A stretch of 64,000 nucleotides of DNA from Actibacterium sp. (GTDB taxonomy: Bacteria; Pseudomonadota; Alphaproteobacteria; Rhodobacterales; Rhodobacteraceae), in contig JADQCB010000017.1 in NCBI GenBank assembly GCA_016278325.1, positions 1 through 64,000 of the forward strand. The letters run 5' to 3'. The position numbers and the translations under genes are program-made. Below the pieces are notes generated by a model. It saw only the letters and a program-made list of their open reading frames with translations, did no database searches and had not been told where the DNA came from. This document shows positions 51,738-61,050 of the stretch, one piece after another. Each line of letters starts with the position of its first letter. Position 1 is the first letter of the stretch.

Positions 51738-52220
51738 ATGAGCAAGAGCCTGAAACGGGTCCGCGCCGCATTGGAAACGGCCGGGCTCGGCGCCGATATC
51801 CGCGAGGTGGGCGCCGCACGCACCGCGGCAGAGGCTGCCGCGGCCGTCGGCTGCGCGGCGGACCAGATCGTGAAATCGATCGTCTTTCGCGGCACGCAAA
51901 GCGACCGCGCGATCCTGTTTCTGACCGCCGGTGGCAACCGTGTCTGTGCCGAAAAGGCGGCCGCCTGCGCGGGCGAGCCGCTGGGCAAGGCCGATGCCGG
52001 GCTGATACGCGCGCAGACCGGCTTTGCCATCGGCGGCGTGGCGCCGCTGGGGCACCTCACCCCGATCCGCGCCTTCATGGATTCGCGGCTCCGCGATTTC
52101 GACACGGTCTGGGCCGCCGCCGGCACACCGCGCCATGTCTTCCCCATCGCGCCGGCCGATCTGCTCCGGCTGACCGGGGCGCTGGAAACCGATTTCACGC
52201 AAGACCCCGGCGCAACATGA
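51738..52220 (+). CDS. YbaK/EbsC-type aminoacyl-tRNA deacylase
   Basis: A 160-residue protein with a YbaK/ProX fold, which hydrolyses misacylated tRNAs such as Cys-tRNA-Pro or Ala-tRNA-Pro in trans. Conserved stretches are QIVKSIVFRGTQSDRAILFLTAGGNRV, TGFAIGGVAPLGH and AAGTPRHVFPIAPADLLRLTGA. GGAGG precedes the ATG. It is divergent from glnE. The exact tRNA substrate cannot be told from the sequence. Confidence 0.88.
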   Translation: MSKSLKRVRAALETAGLGADIREVGAARTAAEAAAAVGCAADQIVKSIVFRGTQSDRAILFLTAGGNRVCAEKAAACAGEPLGKADAGLIRAQTGFAIGGVAPLGHLTPIRAFMDSRLRDFDTVWAAAGTPRHVFPIAPADLLRLTGALETDFTQDPGAT

Positions 52221-52297
52221 TGATGATGGCGAAGGTTCGGAAAATGCCATCATCAGCACCCCTTCCCCTTGCCCCCTTTCGATCCTAGATAGGCGCC

Positions 52298-52747
52298 ATG
52301 TCAGATCAACTCTGGGGCCTTCCGGACCCCGACCTTCACGGCGAATTCTACGCCGATGTGCCGGCCAAACGCCTGGTGGCCTTCGTCATCGATACCATCG
52401 TGATCCTGGTCCTCAGCGTGCTGGTGCTGCCCTTCACCGCCTTCACCGGGCTATTCTTCTTTCCGTTTCTGGCGATGGTGGTGGGGTTCACCTATCGTGT
52501 CGTCACGATCGCCGCGAAATCCGCCACCCCGGGGATGCGCCTGATGGCGCTGGAACTGCGTGGCGGCACCGGGCAACGGCTGGATACCACGCAGGCAGTG
52601 ATGCACACATTGCTGTTCTCGATTTTCATCTCGACCCTGGTCCTGCAGGCCGTTTCGATCATCCTGATGCTGACCCGTGCGCGTGGCCAGGGCCTGCACG
52701 ACATGATCCTGGGCACCGCCGCGATAAACCGCGCGGCCGGGTCATGA
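52298..52747 (+). CDS. RDD family membrane protein
   Basis: A 149-residue membrane protein with three hydrophobic helices (about 25-45, 50-68 and 103-125). The RDD signature reads AKRLVAFVIDTIVIL, with RL-x5-D in place of the exact RDD, and SATPGMRLMALELR and GQGLHDMILGTAAI complete the family pattern. Function of RDD proteins is mostly unknown; some act as Na+/H+ antiporters. It lies upstream of bpt on the same strand. Confidence 0.86.
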   Translation: MSDQLWGLPDPDLHGEFYADVPAKRLVAFVIDTIVILVLSVLVLPFTAFTGLFFFPFLAMVVGFTYRVVTIAAKSATPGMRLMALELRGGTGQRLDTTQAVMHTLLFSIFISTLVLQAVSIILMLTRARGQGLHDMILGTAAINRAAGS

Positions 52748-52819
52748 CGCAAATCGCTTGGCCTGCCCCGACAGCTTTGCTAGCGTTTTTTCCAACCCCT
52801 CCGATCCCGTGACGGACCC

Positions 52820-53656
52820 ATGCGCCATACACTGCCACTCGCCCCCCAGTTCTACGTGACCGCGCCGCAGCCCTGTCCCTATCTCGAGGGCCGGCTGGAA
52901 CGGAAATTGTTCACCGCGCTGCAGGGCGACCATGCCGAAAGGCTGAACGACTCGCTTTCCAAGCAGGGGTTTCGCCGCTCGCAGAACGTGCTTTATCGCC
53001 CGGCCTGCGCCGATTGCACCGCCTGCCTGTCGGCGCGCATCCGGGTCGCGGATTTCAGCCCCAGCCGCAGCCAGCGCAAGACCCTTCGGCGCAATGCGGG
53101 CTTGGCGCGCAAGGCGACCTCCCCCTGGGCGACGGAAGAACAATTCGACCTGTTCCGCCGATACCTGGCCGCGCGCCATGCCGATGGCGGCATGGCCGAT
53201 ATGGACATCTTCGAATTCGCCGCGATGATCGAGGAAACCCCGGTCCGATCGCGCGTGATCGAATATCTCGCGCCGGCACCGCAGGGCGGCCAGCACGGCC
53301 CGCTGGCGGCTGTCTGCCTGACCGACGTGCTGGATGACGGGCTGAGCATGGTCTACTCGTTCTACGATCCCGACCTGCAGAAATACAGCCTCGGCACTCA
53401 TATCATCCTCGATCACGTCAGGATCGCGCAAGAGGCCGGGCTTCCTTACGTCTATCTCGGCTACTGGGTTCCGGGCAGTCCCAAGATGGGCTACAAGGCC
53501 GGCTTCTCGGCCGTCGAGATCCACAAGAACGGCCGTTGGCAGGATCTGGGCAACCCGGCCGATCACGAGGCCGAGACCCACCCGCTTTCGGTCGATCCGA
53601 TCTCCGAACAGGTGGCCCGGATCACGCTGCCCGACATCCACCCGACGCGTCGGTAA
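52820..53656 (+). CDS. bpt: Aspartate/glutamate leucyltransferase
   Basis: A 278-residue aminoacyl-tRNA-protein transferase of the Bpt/Ate1 family, which adds leucine to N-terminal Asp or Glu and feeds proteins into the N-end rule pathway. Conserved parts are the N-terminal [16 protein letters not shown], the cysteine cluster [14 protein letters not shown] and [20 protein letters not shown]. Length and the alphaproteobacterial context favour Bpt over eukaryotic-type Ate1. The stop is 70 bases before the convergent aroB. Confidence 0.93.
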   Translation: MRHTLPLAPQFYVTAPQPCPYLEGRLERKLFTALQGDHAERLNDSLSKQGFRRSQNVLYRPACADCTACLSARIRVADFSPSRSQRKTLRRNAGLARKATSPWATEEQFDLFRRYLAARHADGGMADMDIFEFAAMIEETPVRSRVIEYLAPAPQGGQHGPLAAVCLTDVLDDGLSMVYSFYDPDLQKYSLGTHIILDHVRIAQEAGLPYVYLGYWVPGSPKMGYKAGFSAVEIHKNGRWQDLGNPADHEAETHPLSVDPISEQVARITLPDIHPTRR

Positions 53657-53726
53657 CCCCTGCCCCGGACAGGGCGGCGCCCCCGATCTTCTCCTTGGCA
53701 GAAATACTCGAGCCACGCCCGGCGGC

Positions 53727-54836
53727 TCAGCGTGCCGCCAGCGCATCTGCAAGCATCCCGCGCAACATGCCCGTCTCCACCTCGGCGGTGACGAAGGCGT
53801 CGCCGATGCCGCGCGCCAGGATGAAACGCAATCGGCCGTCCATCACCTTCTTGTCCTGCGCCATCAACCCCAGCAGCGCATCGGCATCGGGCAGATCGCC
53901 GGGAATATCGGCCAGGTCCTTCTTCATGCCCATGGCGTCGAGATGCGCGCGCACCCGGCCGGGATCTTCCTGCGAACACAGGCCCAGCCGTGCCGACAGC
54001 TCGAAGGCCAGCGCGCAGCCGATCGCCACGCCCTCGCCATGCAGCAGCCGATCACCATAACCGGTGACGGCCTCCAGCGCATGACCGAAGGTATGGCCCA
54101 GATTCAACAGCGCGCGCTCGCCCTGTTCGGTCTCGTCGCGCAGCACGATCGCGGCCTTCATCTCGCAAGACCGGCGCACCGCGCGGATCCGCGCCGCCGC
54201 ATCGCCGCGTGCCAGATCCGGACCATGCCGTTCCAACCAGGCAAAGAATTCCGCGTCGCCGAGCAAGCCGTATTTGACCACCTCGCCGTAGCCGGCCAGG
54301 AAATCGCGCGGCGGCAGGGTGTCCAGCGCGCCGGTATCGGCCAGCACCAGGCTGGGCTGGTGGAACGCGCCGATCAGGTTCTTGCCCTGTGGCGAATTGA
54401 TCCCGGTCTTCCCGCCGACCGAGCTGTCCACCTGCGCCAGAAGCGTGGTCGGAAGCTGCACGAAACGCACCCCGCGGCGCAGCACGGCAGCGGCAAACCC
54501 CGCCAGGTCGCCGACAACGCCGCCGCCCAGGGCAAGCACGATGTCGCGCCGTTCCACCTTCTGTTCGATCAGCCATTCCACCGCCCGGGAGAACTGGGCC
54601 CAGCCCTTGGTCGCCTCCCCCGGCGGCAGGGCCAGCGCGGTCATCGTGATCCCGGCGCCGGCCAGGCCGGCGCGCAGCGCCTCCAGGTGCCGCGCCGCCA
54701 CGGTTTCGTCGGTCAGCACCGCGACGCGCGGGCGATCGAGCAGCGGCGCAAGATGTGTCCCGGCCCCGGCGATCAGCCCCGGGCCGATCAATATGTCGTA
54801 TTCGCGCCCCGCAAGCGGCACCTGTACCCGTTCCAT
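53727..54836 (-). CDS. aroB: 3-dehydroquinate synthase
   Basis: A 369-residue NAD- and metal-dependent enzyme making 3-dehydroquinate from DAHP in the shikimate pathway. Recognisable regions are LALGGGVVGDLAGFAAAVLRRGV, QLPTTLLAQVDSSVGGKTGIN and LNLGHTFGHALEAVTGYGDRLLHGEGVAIG, described in parts; the last carries metal-binding histidines. It follows aroK by three bases, so aroK-aroB is one operon. Confidence 0.96.
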   Translation of the reverse strand: MERVQVPLAGREYDILIGPGLIAGAGTHLAPLLDRPRVAVLTDETVAARHLEALRAGLAGAGITMTALALPPGEATKGWAQFSRAVEWLIEQKVERRDIVLALGGGVVGDLAGFAAAVLRRGVRFVQLPTTLLAQVDSSVGGKTGINSPQGKNLIGAFHQPSLVLADTGALDTLPPRDFLAGYGEVVKYGLLGDAEFFAWLERHGPDLARGDAAARIRAVRRSCEMKAAIVLRDETEQGERALLNLGHTFGHALEAVTGYGDRLLHGEGVAIGCALAFELSARLGLCSQEDPGRVRAHLDAMGMKKDLADIPGDLPDADALLGLMAQDKKVMDGRLRFILARGIGDAFVTAEVETGMLRGMLADALAAR

Positions 54837-54839
54837 AGG

Positions 54840-55415
54840 CTATTCCATCTCCAGAACGTCGGGCCGGGACCGCAGCGCGGAAATCACCGCGCCGGTCGTG
54901 TCCGCGACCGAGTAATTCGCCCGCACCTCGACCGTGAGATCGGCCAGCGCGTAGAAAGGCGCCCGGGCCGCGTGGATCTGTTCCAGCGTCCGGCGCGGAT
55001 CTGCGGTGCGCAACAGCGGCCGGGTCTGCTTGTGCCGCACGCGCAGCCACAGCAGGTCGAGACCGGCATTCAACCAGACTGACACGCCCCTTTGCGAGAT
55101 CATCGCCCGGTTCTCGGCCGACAGGAAGGCGCCGCCGCCGGTGGACAGCACGCAACAGCCATTGTTCAGCAGCCGGGCGATCACCTGGCTTTCCTTGCGC
55201 CGGAAGAACGCCTCGCCATCCCGGGCGAAGATTTCCGGGATCGACATGTTGGCAGCTTTCTCGATCTCATCGTCGCTGTCGACGAACGGCACGTCCAGAC
55301 GCCGCGCCAGGGAATGCCCCACCGCCGTCTTGCCCGCGCCCATCATGCCGACCATCACCACCGTCTTCTTCAGCCGCAGGCCCAAGTTGGGCAACCTCCC
55401 GCCGTCTTTCGACAA
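54840..55415 (-). CDS. aroK: Shikimate kinase
   Basis: A 191-residue kinase phosphorylating shikimate. Walker A GMMGAGKT is at 23-30, shikimate-binding DSDDEIEKAANMSIPEIF follows, and VLSTGGGAFL contains the GGG motif. It has a short N-terminal extension of about 15 residues compared with E. coli AroK, so an internal start is possible but no better ATG exists. It is first in the aroKB operon and divergent from the small membrane gene at 55514. Confidence 0.95.
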   Translation of the reverse strand: MSKDGGRLPNLGLRLKKTVVMVGMMGAGKTAVGHSLARRLDVPFVDSDDEIEKAANMSIPEIFARDGEAFFRRKESQVIARLLNNGCCVLSTGGGAFLSAENRAMISQRGVSVWLNAGLDLLWLRVRHKQTRPLLRTADPRRTLEQIHAARAPFYALADLTVEVRANYSVADTTGAVISALRSRPDVLEME

Positions 55416-55433
55416 TTCTTTCCCTCAATGACG

Positions 55434-55461
55434 TGAACTTCGACCGAATGCCATATATAAT
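55434..55461 (+). promoter_or_regulatory. Candidate promoter with consensus -10 box
   Basis: TGAACT, a 16-base spacer and TATAAT (55456-55461) lie 52 bases before the small membrane gene. A perfect TATAAT is unusual at this GC content. The AT-rich core ATATATAAT can also be read as a -10-like box toward aroK. Confidence 0.4.
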
Positions 55462-55513
55462 GCCGATGAACCATGCCCGTTTTCGGCAGCATGGACAAAA
55501 GAAGGCAGGACGC

Positions 55514-55648
55514 ATGTGGCGGATCATCAAGGCATTGGTTTTTCTGGTCGTCGTCGGCTTCATCGCGCTGACGGGCTTTGCCTATCTGGGCGATCTCACG
55601 CCCGAGCGGCAACAGCAGAGCGAACCGGTGATGCTGGATGTCGACTAG
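55514..55648 (+). CDS. Small single-pass membrane protein
   Basis: A 44-residue protein with one helix (WRIIKALVFLVVVGFIALTGFAYLG) and a short polar tail ending in EPVMLDVD. AGGCAGGA precedes the ATG; longer in-frame starts reach into the promoter region. It overlaps the next gene by 11 bases, so both are translated from one mRNA. No family is recognised. Its place at the head of the operon suggests a role with the secreted protein downstream. Confidence 0.65.
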   Translation: MWRIIKALVFLVVVGFIALTGFAYLGDLTPERQQQSEPVMLDVD

Positions 55649-57188
55649 GGTCGGGACATTCGGGCTGATCCTGGGGCTGCTTGCGGCTGCGCCGGCCGGG
55701 CTGGCGCAGGAGACGCCGGAAAAGCCGTTATCGGCGATCGACTGGCTGTCACGGACCGTGGCGCGCCCGCCACCGTCAACGCCCCCCGCGCAATCCGGTC
55801 CGGCGCAGGGTGCGGGCCAGGTCCGGCCGATCGTCGTCACGCCGCTGGCCGGCCCCGACCTGGATGCCGTCGGCCTGCTGCCGCCCTCGGTCACGGGAAT
55901 GCCGGCCGATCTGTGGGGGTCCAGCCGCACCGAGGACCTGGTCCGACTGATCCGCGAATCGCGGGTGCATACCCTTCCGGCGCTGCAATCCCTGCTTCAG
56001 ACGCTGCTTCTGGCCGAGTTCGACCCGCCCGCCGACGATCCCGGCGGGGGCGGCCTGTTGCTGGCCCGCCTGGACAAGCTGCTGGACATGGGCGCGCTGG
56101 AACAGGCGCAGGCTCTTCTGGAACGGGCCGGGCCCACCGACCCGGCGCTGTTCCGGCGCTGGTTCGATGTATCGCTGCTGACCGGGCACGAGAACCGCGC
56201 CTGTGCCACGATGCGCGCCACGCCGGGCATCGCGCCGACCTTTCCGGCACGGATCTTCTGCCTGGCGCGGGGCGGCGACTGGAATGCAGCGGCTCTGACA
56301 CTTGAAACGGGCACCGCCCTGGGGTTCATCGCCCCCGAGATGGATGCGCTTCTGCTGCGCTTTCTCGAACCCGATTTCGCCGACCCGTCCGATCCGCTGC
56401 CGATCCCCGCGCGGCCGACGCCGCTGGTGTTCCGGATGATGGAGGCGATCGGCCAGCCAATTCCGACTGGGTCGTTGCCACTGGCATTCGCGCATGCCGA
56501 TCTGCGCAACACGTCGGGCTGGAAGGCCCGGATCGAGGCGGCCGAACGGCTGGCCCGCGCCGGCATATTGTCGGACAATCGCCTGCTGGGCATTTATACC
56601 GAGCGCGAACCGGCGGCATCGGGCGGCCTGTGGGACCGGGTCGCGGCGGTTCAGGCCTTCGACGTGGCCCTTCTGTCGGGCAGCGCCGATGCAATCGCGC
56701 AGACCCTGCCGCCGGCCTGGGAAGCGATGCGGGCGGCGGATCTGGCTGCCCCCTTCGCCCGGATTTACGGGGCGCGGCTGGCGCGGGTCCCGCTGCCGCC
56801 AGAGGCCGCGGCGCTGGCATTCCGGATCGGCCTGCTGAACGCGGAATACGAGAGCATCGCCGCCAGCTATGAGCCGCAGACCGAGGAAGAGGCGCTGTTG
56901 CGCGCGCTGGCCCGCGGCAATGCCGAGGGGCTGTCCGCCACCGAGCCGCGCACCGCCGCGGTTCTGCGCGCCTTCGGCCCGTTCGAGCTGGGCGCCGCGA
57001 TGCGCCAGCGCATCGACCAGGGGCATCTGGGCGAAGCCATCCTGCAGGCCATCGACCTGATCGCCACCGGCATGCAGGGCGACATGGAGGACGTGACCGA
57101 GGGGCTTGCGCTGTTGCGGCGGGTGGGGCTGGAAACAACCGCCCGCCGCGCGGCGCTGGAACTGCTGGTGCTGGGGCCGCGCGAATGA
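55638..57188 (+). CDS. Secreted hypothetical protein with helical-repeat appearance
   Basis: A 516-residue protein with a Sec signal peptide (about 1-23, cleavage after GLA), then a proline-rich linker (about 40-60) and a long alanine/leucine-rich helical body. Runs such as LLARLDKLLDMGALEQAQALLERAG suggest TPR-like or other solenoid repeats. I do not recognise a named family. The start overlaps the 44-residue membrane gene and its end overlaps the XerD-like gene by four bases, so three genes are coupled. It should be periplasmic or outer-membrane associated. Confidence 0.78.
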   Translation: MSTRVGTFGLILGLLAAAPAGLAQETPEKPLSAIDWLSRTVARPPPSTPPAQSGPAQGAGQVRPIVVTPLAGPDLDAVGLLPPSVTGMPADLWGSSRTEDLVRLIRESRVHTLPALQSLLQTLLLAEFDPPADDPGGGGLLLARLDKLLDMGALEQAQALLERAGPTDPALFRRWFDVSLLTGHENRACATMRATPGIAPTFPARIFCLARGGDWNAAALTLETGTALGFIAPEMDALLLRFLEPDFADPSDPLPIPARPTPLVFRMMEAIGQPIPTGSLPLAFAHADLRNTSGWKARIEAAERLARAGILSDNRLLGIYTEREPAASGGLWDRVAAVQAFDVALLSGSADAIAQTLPPAWEAMRAADLAAPFARIYGARLARVPLPPEAAALAFRIGLLNAEYESIAASYEPQTEEEALLRALARGNAEGLSATEPRTAAVLRAFGPFELGAAMRQRIDQGHLGEAILQAIDLIATGMQGDMEDVTEGLALLRRVGLETTARRAALELLVLGPRE

Positions 57189-58105
57189 CACCGCAAGCGA
57201 TGCGCTGGATCACCACCTTTCTCGAGGCGCAGGCGGCCGAACTGGACGCCGCCGCCAACACGCAGACGGCCTATGCGCGCGACCTGAAGGATTTCGCCGG
57301 CTGGCTGGAGGCGCGCGACACCGACATGGCCGACGCCGCCCGCGCCGACATCGAAGCCTACCTGGTGTTCTGCGACGCCCAGGGGCTGGCGGTGGCGACC
57401 CGCGCCCGGCGCCTGTCGGCGATCCGCCAGCTTTACCGCTTTGCCTATGAAGAGGGGTGGCGCGGCGACAATCCTGCATTGCAGATCAGGGGGCCGGGCC
57501 GCGCGCAGCGCCTGCCGGCCACCTTGACCCATGACGAGGTGGACCGGTTGCTGGCGGCGGCCGGAACCGGACGCGACAAGCTGCGCGATACCTGCCTCAT
57601 GCAGCTTCTCTACGCCACGGGCATGCGGGTCAGCGAACTTGTCTCGCTTCCGGTGGCGGCGGCACGGGGCGATCCGCGGATGCTGCTGATCCGCGGCAAG
57701 GGCGGCAAGGAACGCATGGTGCCGCTGTCGCCGCCGGCGCGGGTCGCGCTGCGCGACTGGCTGGCAGAGCGCGATGCCGCCGAGGCACGCGCCGAGGCGG
57801 CCGGCAAACGCGCCAGCGCCTTCCTGTTCCCCTCGCGCGGGAAATGCGGGCACCTGACGCGGATGCGCTTTCACGGGCTGGTCAAGGCCTTCGCCCTGCG
57901 CGCCGGCATGGATCCGGGCCGGGTATCGCCGCACACCCTGCGCCATGCCTTCGCGACGCATCTTCTGGCCGGCGGCGCGGATCTGCGGGCGATCCAGACG
58001 CTGCTGGGCCATGCCGATCTTTCCACGACCGAGATCTATACCCATGTGCTGGACGCGCGTCTGAGGGCGCTGGTGCTGGACCATCACCCGCTGGCGCGCG
58101 ATTGA
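57185..58105 (+). CDS. xerD: Tyrosine recombinase XerD-like
   Basis: A 306-residue tyrosine recombinase with an N-terminal SAM-like core-binding domain (1-90) and a catalytic domain. The catalytic set is complete: R148 (GMRVSEL), K172 (GKGGKER), H250 and R253 (HTLRHAFATHLL), H276 (LLGHADLST) and Y285 (EIYTHV). Size and residues fit XerD, which resolves chromosome dimers at dif with XerC. It is coupled to the upstream secreted protein by an ATGA overlap. An integrase role is less likely, as no mobile element surrounds it. Confidence 0.9.
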   Translation: MTPQAMRWITTFLEAQAAELDAAANTQTAYARDLKDFAGWLEARDTDMADAARADIEAYLVFCDAQGLAVATRARRLSAIRQLYRFAYEEGWRGDNPALQIRGPGRAQRLPATLTHDEVDRLLAAAGTGRDKLRDTCLMQLLYATGMRVSELVSLPVAAARGDPRMLLIRGKGGKERMVPLSPPARVALRDWLAERDAAEARAEAAGKRASAFLFPSRGKCGHLTRMRFHGLVKAFALRAGMDPGRVSPHTLRHAFATHLLAGGADLRAIQTLLGHADLSTTEIYTHVLDARLRALVLDHHPLARD

Positions 58106-58113
58106 GCGCCCCC

Positions 58114-58142
58114 TTGAACCGGTCGCCGCCGCCGACCATAAG
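58114..58142 (+). promoter_or_regulatory. Candidate promoter of the CNNM/CBS gene
   Basis: TTGAAC, a 17-base spacer and CATAAG, 29 bases upstream of the start codon at 58172. Spacing is ideal; the -10 box is weak. Confidence 0.35.
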
Positions 58143-58171
58143 ATTGCCGGGAACGCATTCGGGACCAGACA

Positions 58172-59479
58172 ATGGAAAACACCCCAATTTTCGATACGGC
58201 ATTCTGGCTGACATGCGGCGGGATCGTGCTGCTGCTGGTGCTTTCGGCCTTCTTCTCGGGCTCGGAAACCGCGCTGACCGCGGCCTCGCGCGGGAAGCTG
58301 CGGGCGCAGGCCGACAAGGGCTCGAAAGGGGCGCAGGCGGCCCTGGCCGTCACCGAGGACAATGAGCGGCTGATCGGCTCGGTCCTGCTGGGCAACAACC
58401 TGGTCAACATCATGTCGGCGGCGCTGGCCACGGCCCTGTTCACGCGGCTCTTCGGCGACTCCGGCGTGGCCCTGGCCACCCTGGTGATGACGCTGCTGGT
58501 TCTGGTCTTCGCCGAGGTTCTGCCCAAGACCTATGCCATCACCAGCCCCGAGACCGCGGCCGCGCGCGTGGCGACGCCGATCCGGCTGATCGTGTTGCTG
58601 TTCTCGCCGCCGGTGGCGGCGGTGCGCCTGCTGGTGCGCGGGATTCTTGCGCTGTTCGGGGTCAAGACCGACCCGAACAGCCATATCCTGGCGGTGCGCG
58701 AGGAAATCGCCGGCGCCCTGCAACTGGGCCATTCGGAGGGTGTCGTCGAGAAGGAGGACCGCGATCGCATCCTCGGGGCGCTGGACCTGGGCGACCGGAC
58801 GGTGGAAGAGATCATGCTCCACCGTTCCAAGATCGAGATGCTGGACGCCAGCGAGGATCCCGAGATTCTGCTGTCGCGCTGCCTCGAAAGCCCGCATACC
58901 CGCCTGCCCGTGTTCCGCGACGAACCCGAGAACATCGTCGGCGTCATCCACGCAAAGGATCTGTTGCGGGCGATGAACAAGCTGATGCGCGGGCCCGAGG
59001 CCTCGCCCGACGCGCTTGGTTCGTTCAGGATCCTCGATGTCGCGATGAAACCCTATTTCGTCCCCGAAACCACGACGCTCGACGACCAGATGCGCGAATT
59101 CCTGCGCCGGCACACGCATTTCGCCCTGGTGGTGGACGAATATGGCGCATTGCAGGGGCTGATCACGCTGGAGGACATCCTCGAAGAGATCGTGGGCGAG
59201 ATCACCGACGAGTTCGACCCCGATTCCGAACATGCGATCGTCACCTCGGAGGACGAGGGCCATTTCATCGTCGATGGTGCGATGACGATCCGCGATCTGA
59301 ACCGCGCCACCGACTGGAACCTGCCCGATGACGAGGCGAACACGGTGGCCGGGCTGGTCATCCACGAGGCGCAGGCGATCCCGAACGAGGGGCAGGTCTT
59401 CAATTTCCACGGCTTCCGCTTCGAGGTCTGCAGCCGCAAGGACAACCGCATCACCAAGCTCAAGATCCGGCCCCTGTAA
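58172..59479 (+). CDS. CNNM/CBS domain membrane protein (HlyC/CorC family)
   Basis: A 435-residue protein with an N-terminal CNNM (DUF21) membrane domain of three or four helices (FSGSETALTAASRGKLRA, LLGNNLVNIMSAALATALF), two CBS domains (about 205-330, with EIMLHRSKIEMLDASEDP and HAKDLLRAMNK) and a C-terminal CorC_HlyC domain (IVDGAMTIRDLNRATDWNLP). Such proteins transport or regulate Mg2+ or other divalent ions. Length is normal. It is convergent with the HerA-like gene, 21 bases apart. Confidence 0.92.
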   Translation: MENTPIFDTAFWLTCGGIVLLLVLSAFFSGSETALTAASRGKLRAQADKGSKGAQAALAVTEDNERLIGSVLLGNNLVNIMSAALATALFTRLFGDSGVALATLVMTLLVLVFAEVLPKTYAITSPETAAARVATPIRLIVLLFSPPVAAVRLLVRGILALFGVKTDPNSHILAVREEIAGALQLGHSEGVVEKEDRDRILGALDLGDRTVEEIMLHRSKIEMLDASEDPEILLSRCLESPHTRLPVFRDEPENIVGVIHAKDLLRAMNKLMRGPEASPDALGSFRILDVAMKPYFVPETTTLDDQMREFLRRHTHFALVVDEYGALQGLITLEDILEEIVGEITDEFDPDSEHAIVTSEDEGHFIVDGAMTIRDLNRATDWNLPDDEANTVAGLVIHEAQAIPNEGQVFNFHGFRFEVCSRKDNRITKLKIRPL

Positions 59480-59500
59480 GCCCGAACCGGAACGCCGCGC

Positions 59501-61015
59501 TCAGCGCCCCTTGAACAGCGTGCCGAAAAGACCTCGCAGGATGCGCCGTCCGGTGGTGCCCTTCAACTCCTTCACCAGGGCCGATCCCAGGGCCGCGCCG
59601 AGCGAATCCGCGCCCGGCGCCTCTGGCCGCGCGCGACCGCCCGAATAGCGTCGGGCGGCGTTGAATTCCCGGTCCTGCGATTGCGTCTGCGCAGCCTGCT
59701 CCGCCGCCCTCGCCGCGGCCGCGGCCCGTTCCAGCAGCACCTCATGCGCCGAATCCCTGTCAATGGAGCGGTCGTATTTCGCCGCCATCTCCGAGGCGGC
59801 CATCAGCGCCGCCCTGGCTTCCGCGCCGATCGGCCCGAGCATCGAGGATGGCGGTCGGATCAGCGTCCGTTCCACCATGCCGGGCACGCCCTTTTCCTCC
59901 AGCATCGAGGTCACGGCCTCGCCGGTGCCGACCTCGCGGATCGCCTCTTCGGTCGAAAAGCGCGGATTCTCGCGATAGGTGCGCGCGGCCTGCTGCAACT
60001 GGGCGCGGTCATTGGCGGTGAAGGCGCGCAGCGCGTGCTGAACCCGGTTGCCGAGCTGGCCCAGCACATCGGCGGGCACATCGCCCGGGTGCTGGGTGAT
60101 GAAATAGACCCCGACCCCCTTGGAACGGATCAGCCGTGCGACCTGCTCGACCTTGTCGATCAGCGCCTTCGGGGCATCCTCGAACAGAAAATGCGCCTCG
60201 TCGAAGAAGAAAACCAGCCTTGGCTTGTCCGGGTTCCCGATCTCGGGCAGCGTTTCGAACAGTTCCGACAGAAGCCACAGCAGGAATGTGGCGTAAAGCC
60301 GGGGCGCTTCCATCAGCTGATCGGCGGCCAGGATGTTCACCTGCCCGCGCCCGTCGGGCGCCAGCCGCATCAGGTCGGCCAGGTCGAGCGCCGGCTCGCC
60401 GAACAGATGCGCACCGCCCTGGTTTTCCAGCACCAGCAATCGCCGCTGGATCGCCCCGATCGAGGCGGTCGAGACATTGCCATAGCGCAGCGACAGATCC
60501 TCGCGGTTCTCGCCCACCCAGACCAGCAGGGACTGGAGATCCTTCAGATCCAGCAGCGCGAGCCCCTGCTCGTCGGCGACGCGAAAAGCGATGTTGACCA
60601 CGCCCTCCTGCGCCTCGGTCAGTTCCAGCAGGCGCGACAGCAGCAACGGCCCCAACTCGGCCACCGTCGCGCGAATCGGGTGTCCCTGCTGCCCGAACAG
60701 ATCCCAGAACGTGACCGGGAATGCGCTGTAGCGCAGATCGAGCCCGATGGTCGCCGCGCGTTTCATGAACGCCTCGTGCAGCTTGAACCCGGCCGATCCG
60801 GCCGCCCCGATCCCGGACACGTCCCCCTTGACGTCGGACAGGAACACCGGAACGCCCGCGGCCGAGAACCCCTCGGCCAGGATTTGCAGCGTCACCGTCT
60901 TGCCGGTGCCCGTCGCCCCGGCGATCAGCCCGTGCCGGTTGGCCAGGTCCAGGCGCAGATATTGCGGCAGGCCATGATTCACACCGCCGCCGCCAAGGAA
61001 TATACCGTTATCCAC
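59501..61015 (-). CDS. HerA-like ATPase (DUF853 family)
   Basis: A 504-residue FtsK/HerA-type P-loop ATPase. Walker A GATGTGKT is at 33-40 and Walker B in RLVFFFDEAHFLFED. The conserved region GVGVYFITQHPGDVPADVLGQLGNRVQHALRAFT (described in part) carries the sensor and arginine-finger residues of the family. DUF853 proteins are widespread and their DNA role is unproven. I chose GTG 61015, preceded by GAAGGAG; the first residues VDNGIFLGGGG fit the family. Upstream in-frame codons lack support. No NurA nuclease is adjacent. Confidence 0.88.
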   Translation of the reverse strand: MDNGIFLGGGGVNHGLPQYLRLDLANRHGLIAGATGTGKTVTLQILAEGFSAAGVPVFLSDVKGDVSGIGAAGSAGFKLHEAFMKRAATIGLDLRYSAFPVTFWDLFGQQGHPIRATVAELGPLLLSRLLELTEAQEGVVNIAFRVADEQGLALLDLKDLQSLLVWVGENREDLSLRYGNVSTASIGAIQRRLLVLENQGGAHLFGEPALDLADLMRLAPDGRGQVNILAADQLMEAPRLYATFLLWLLSELFETLPEIGNPDKPRLVFFFDEAHFLFEDAPKALIDKVEQVARLIRSKGVGVYFITQHPGDVPADVLGQLGNRVQHALRAFTANDRAQLQQAARTYRENPRFSTEEAIREVGTGEAVTSMLEEKGVPGMVERTLIRPPSSMLGPIGAEARAALMAASEMAAKYDRSIDRDSAHEVLLERAAAAARAAEQAAQTQSQDREFNAARRYSGGRARPEAPGADSLGAALGSALVKELKGTTGRRILRGLFGTLFKGR

Positions 61016-61050
61016 GCATGTCTCCTTCGCCCCACCCTGCCGTGCCAAAA

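Noticed and set aside
57185-58105. Integrase of a mobile island
   Set aside because: No tRNA attachment site, direct repeats or accessory genes surround it; overlaps with neighbours and XerD-type residues indicate a resident gene.
56867-59410. 847-codon minus-strand frame opposite xerD and the CNNM gene
   Set aside because: Antisense to two well-supported genes and without any family-like sequence.
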